Shown here: positions 62,855-64,000 of the stretch, one piece after another
How the letters are laid out: the number at the start of each line of letters is the position of its first letter
Numbering within the stretch: position 1 is the first letter of the stretch
Assembly: GCF_029855045.1 (NCBI RefSeq)
Contig: NZ_CP123228.1
Coordinates: forward strand, 4,960,001 to 5,024,000
Length of the DNA: 64,000 nt
Source of the DNA: Piscinibacter sp. XHJ-5
GTDB taxonomy: Bacteria; Pseudomonadota; Gammaproteobacteria; Burkholderiales; Burkholderiaceae_C
Direction: 5' to 3'
The notes under the pieces: generated by a model
What the model saw: only the letters and a program-made list of their open reading frames with translations
What the model was told of the DNA's origin: nothing
The model's database searches: none
Position numbers and translations under genes: made by a program

Positions 62855-63826
62855 CTATTCAGGCTTGATGCCGTTGGCCTTGATGACCTTGCCCCAACGC
62901 GAGATCTCGGCGTTGATCCAGGACGCGAACTGCTCCGGAGAACCGCCAACCACTTCGAACTCCATCTTCTCGAGCTGTTGCTTGACCGAAGGCGAGTTGA
63001 GGATCGCGACGATCTCCTTGTGGTAGCGGTCGATGATCGGCTTGGGCGTGTTGCCCGGTGCAAGGAAGCCGATCCAGGAAACGGCTTCGAAGCCCGGAAA
63101 TCCCTGCTCGATCATCGTGGGCACGTCGGGCGCCGACGGAAACCGCTTGGTCCCCGTGGAGGCAATCAGCCTGGCCCTGCCTTCCTTCGCGAACTGGGTG
63201 ATGTTGCCCGGTACCAGGAATGCCGCGTTGACCTGTCCGCCGACCAGGTCGGTGACGGCAGGGCCCGCACCCTTGTACGGGACATGCGTGATGTCCACCG
63301 ACGCGGCCGATTTGAGCATCTCCATCGTCAGGTGCGACGCGCTGCCGGTGGACACGGACGCGTACGAGAGGCCGCCCTTCTTCGCCAGCGCGACGAACTC
63401 CTTCACGTTCTTCGCCGGCACGCTGGGGTGCACGGCCAGGAACTGCGGAGACATCACCGCCAGCGTGATCGGCGACAGGTCCTTCTGCGCGTCGTATGGC
63501 ATCTTGGGGAACAGCGTCGGGTTGATCGCGATGGGCCCGTTGAAGCCGACGAGCAGCGTATGGCCGTCGGGCGGTGACTTCGCCACCTCGTTCGCACCGA
63601 TGGTGCCCCCTGCCCCACCCTTGTTCTCGACGATCACCGTCTGGCCCAGCGCCTTCTGCAGCTCGGGCGCGACGAGACGTGCCAGAACGTCGTTGGTGCT
63701 TCCGACGATGGGGACCACGATGCGCACCGTCTTCGTCGGCGCCCAGTCGGCCGCCGATGCAGGTGCGATCAATCCGGCGGCAATCGCGAACGCCAGCACC
63801 GTGCGGTGCGGCAACTTGATGGACAT
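62855..63826 (-). CDS. Bug family (TctC-like) solute-binding protein
   Basis: This is a 323-residue periplasmic receptor, the second Bug protein in this window. The signal peptide AFAIAAGLIAPASAADW precedes the mature start KTVRIVVPIVGSTNDVLAR. VIVENKGGAGGTIGANEV and VTHVPYKGAGPAVTDLVGG are family signatures. ATG 63826 follows AAAGGAGAG. It stands in an aromatic-type oxygenase operon, so its ligand may be an aromatic or dicarboxylic acid. No membrane components are adjacent. It is clearly divergent from the receptor at 45953. Confidence 0.94.
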   Translation of the reverse strand: MSIKLPHRTVLAFAIAAGLIAPASAADWAPTKTVRIVVPIVGSTNDVLARLVAPELQKALGQTVIVENKGGAGGTIGANEVAKSPPDGHTLLVGFNGPIAINPTLFPKMPYDAQKDLSPITLAVMSPQFLAVHPSVPAKNVKEFVALAKKGGLSYASVSTGSASHLTMEMLKSAASVDITHVPYKGAGPAVTDLVGGQVNAAFLVPGNITQFAKEGRARLIASTGTKRFPSAPDVPTMIEQGFPGFEAVSWIGFLAPGNTPKPIIDRYHKEIVAILNSPSVKQQLEKMEFEVVGGSPEQFASWINAEISRWGKVIKANGIKPE

Positions 63827-63856
63827 GAATCTCTCCTTTGGATGTGCCGCGCAGGG

Positions 63857-64000
63857 TCAGACCGAGTACACGGGCTGGTTCTTGGCGTCCACGAGATGGA
63901 CCTTCGCCCACTCCTGCGGCTTCTGGTCGCGCGGCAAGAGCACGCCGGCCGCTCTCGCACGCTGTTGATCGGCATTGATGGCCGGCGGCTCGCTGTCCGG
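63857..64000 (-). CDS. C-terminus of an unidentified protein, probably a ring-hydroxylating oxygenase subunit (partial)
   Basis: The last 47 codons of a minus-strand gene run off the window, reading INADQQRARAAGVLLPRDQK, WAKVHLVDAKNQPVYSV, then TGA at 63857. The fragment has no catalytic motif. Because the operon continues with a Bug receptor, SDR and PDR/VanB reductase, the oxygenase alpha subunit of a Rieske system is the best guess. The stop lies 30 bp before the receptor start. Confidence 0.5.
   Translation of the reverse strand, partial: PDSEPPAINADQQRARAAGVLLPRDQKPQEWAKVHLVDAKNQPVYSV

Overview
The window is dense, high-GC bacterial chromosome. It carries two Bug-family solute receptors, a fused indolepyruvate ferredoxin oxidoreductase, a PDR/VanB-type oxygenase reductase and many IclR, LysR, AraC and TetR regulators each sitting next to a short catabolic cluster. 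Together these suggest a soil or freshwater betaproteobacterium of the order Burkholderiales (inference from gene content; no rRNA marker is present). No rRNA, tRNA, CRISPR array, integrase or complete insertion sequence was recognised.

Layout. (1) 1-8612, + strand: a tightly overlapping operon with a CUT1 sugar-type ABC importer (ATPase cut by the window edge, two permeases), two lactonase-like amidohydrolases, a NIPSNAP protein, a beta-hydroxyacid dehydrogenase, an RraA-like aldolase and an alpha-ketoglutarate semialdehyde dehydrogenase. It looks like uptake and non-phosphorylative breakdown of a sugar or sugar acid. (2) 8624-18117: small regulator/oxidoreductase pairs (AraC/SDR and LysR/MDR/NmrA), a DUF938 methyltransferase-like gene, a two-domain acetyltransferase, and a dadA-alr (D-amino-acid dehydrogenase and alanine racemase) operon whose dadA carries a frameshift. 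(3) 19087-28964, - strand: an eight-gene array with a HAD hydrolase, FAD amine oxidase, dipeptide-type ABC importer, tartrate-dehydrogenase-like enzyme and succinate semialdehyde dehydrogenase. It is flanked by a second acetyltransferase, GhrA, a class III aminotransferase, an Lrp-type regulator, an M20 amidohydrolase and another HAD hydrolase (29468-35361). The whole block reads as import and oxidation of an amine, peptide or amino-acid-like compound. (4) 35690-39248, - strand: an overlapping ALDH-cupin-FAD oxidase operon. (5) 39728-50092, - strand: a haem-binding DUF3365 membrane protein, thiolase, an acyl-CoA dehydrogenase remnant, fused IorAB, a Bug receptor, a fused LeuD-LeuC aconitase-like protein, a 178-bp nested palindrome and a LysR regulator. 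(6) 50244-54001: rraA, a glutathione S-transferase, and a TetR/quinone-oxidoreductase pair with clear operators, next to a decayed alpha/beta hydrolase. (7) 54180-60053, - strand: a large wHTH-NB-ARC regulator, a DksA-like protein with a degenerate zinc finger, a transmembrane Ser/Thr kinase and two small uncharacterised proteins. (8) 60264-64000, - strand: IclR, PDR/VanB reductase, SDR, Bug receptor and the C-terminus of a probable ring-hydroxylating oxygenase, a partial aromatic or xenobiotic degradation operon.

Two themes stand out. One is catabolic modularity, with each transporter or receptor placed beside its own enzymes and regulator. The other is local gene decay: dadA (frameshift), an ndh 5' remnant, an amidohydrolase 3' remnant, an internally deleted acyl-CoA dehydrogenase and a 5'-truncated hydrolase. 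A small family of palindromic REP-like repeats also lies between genes.
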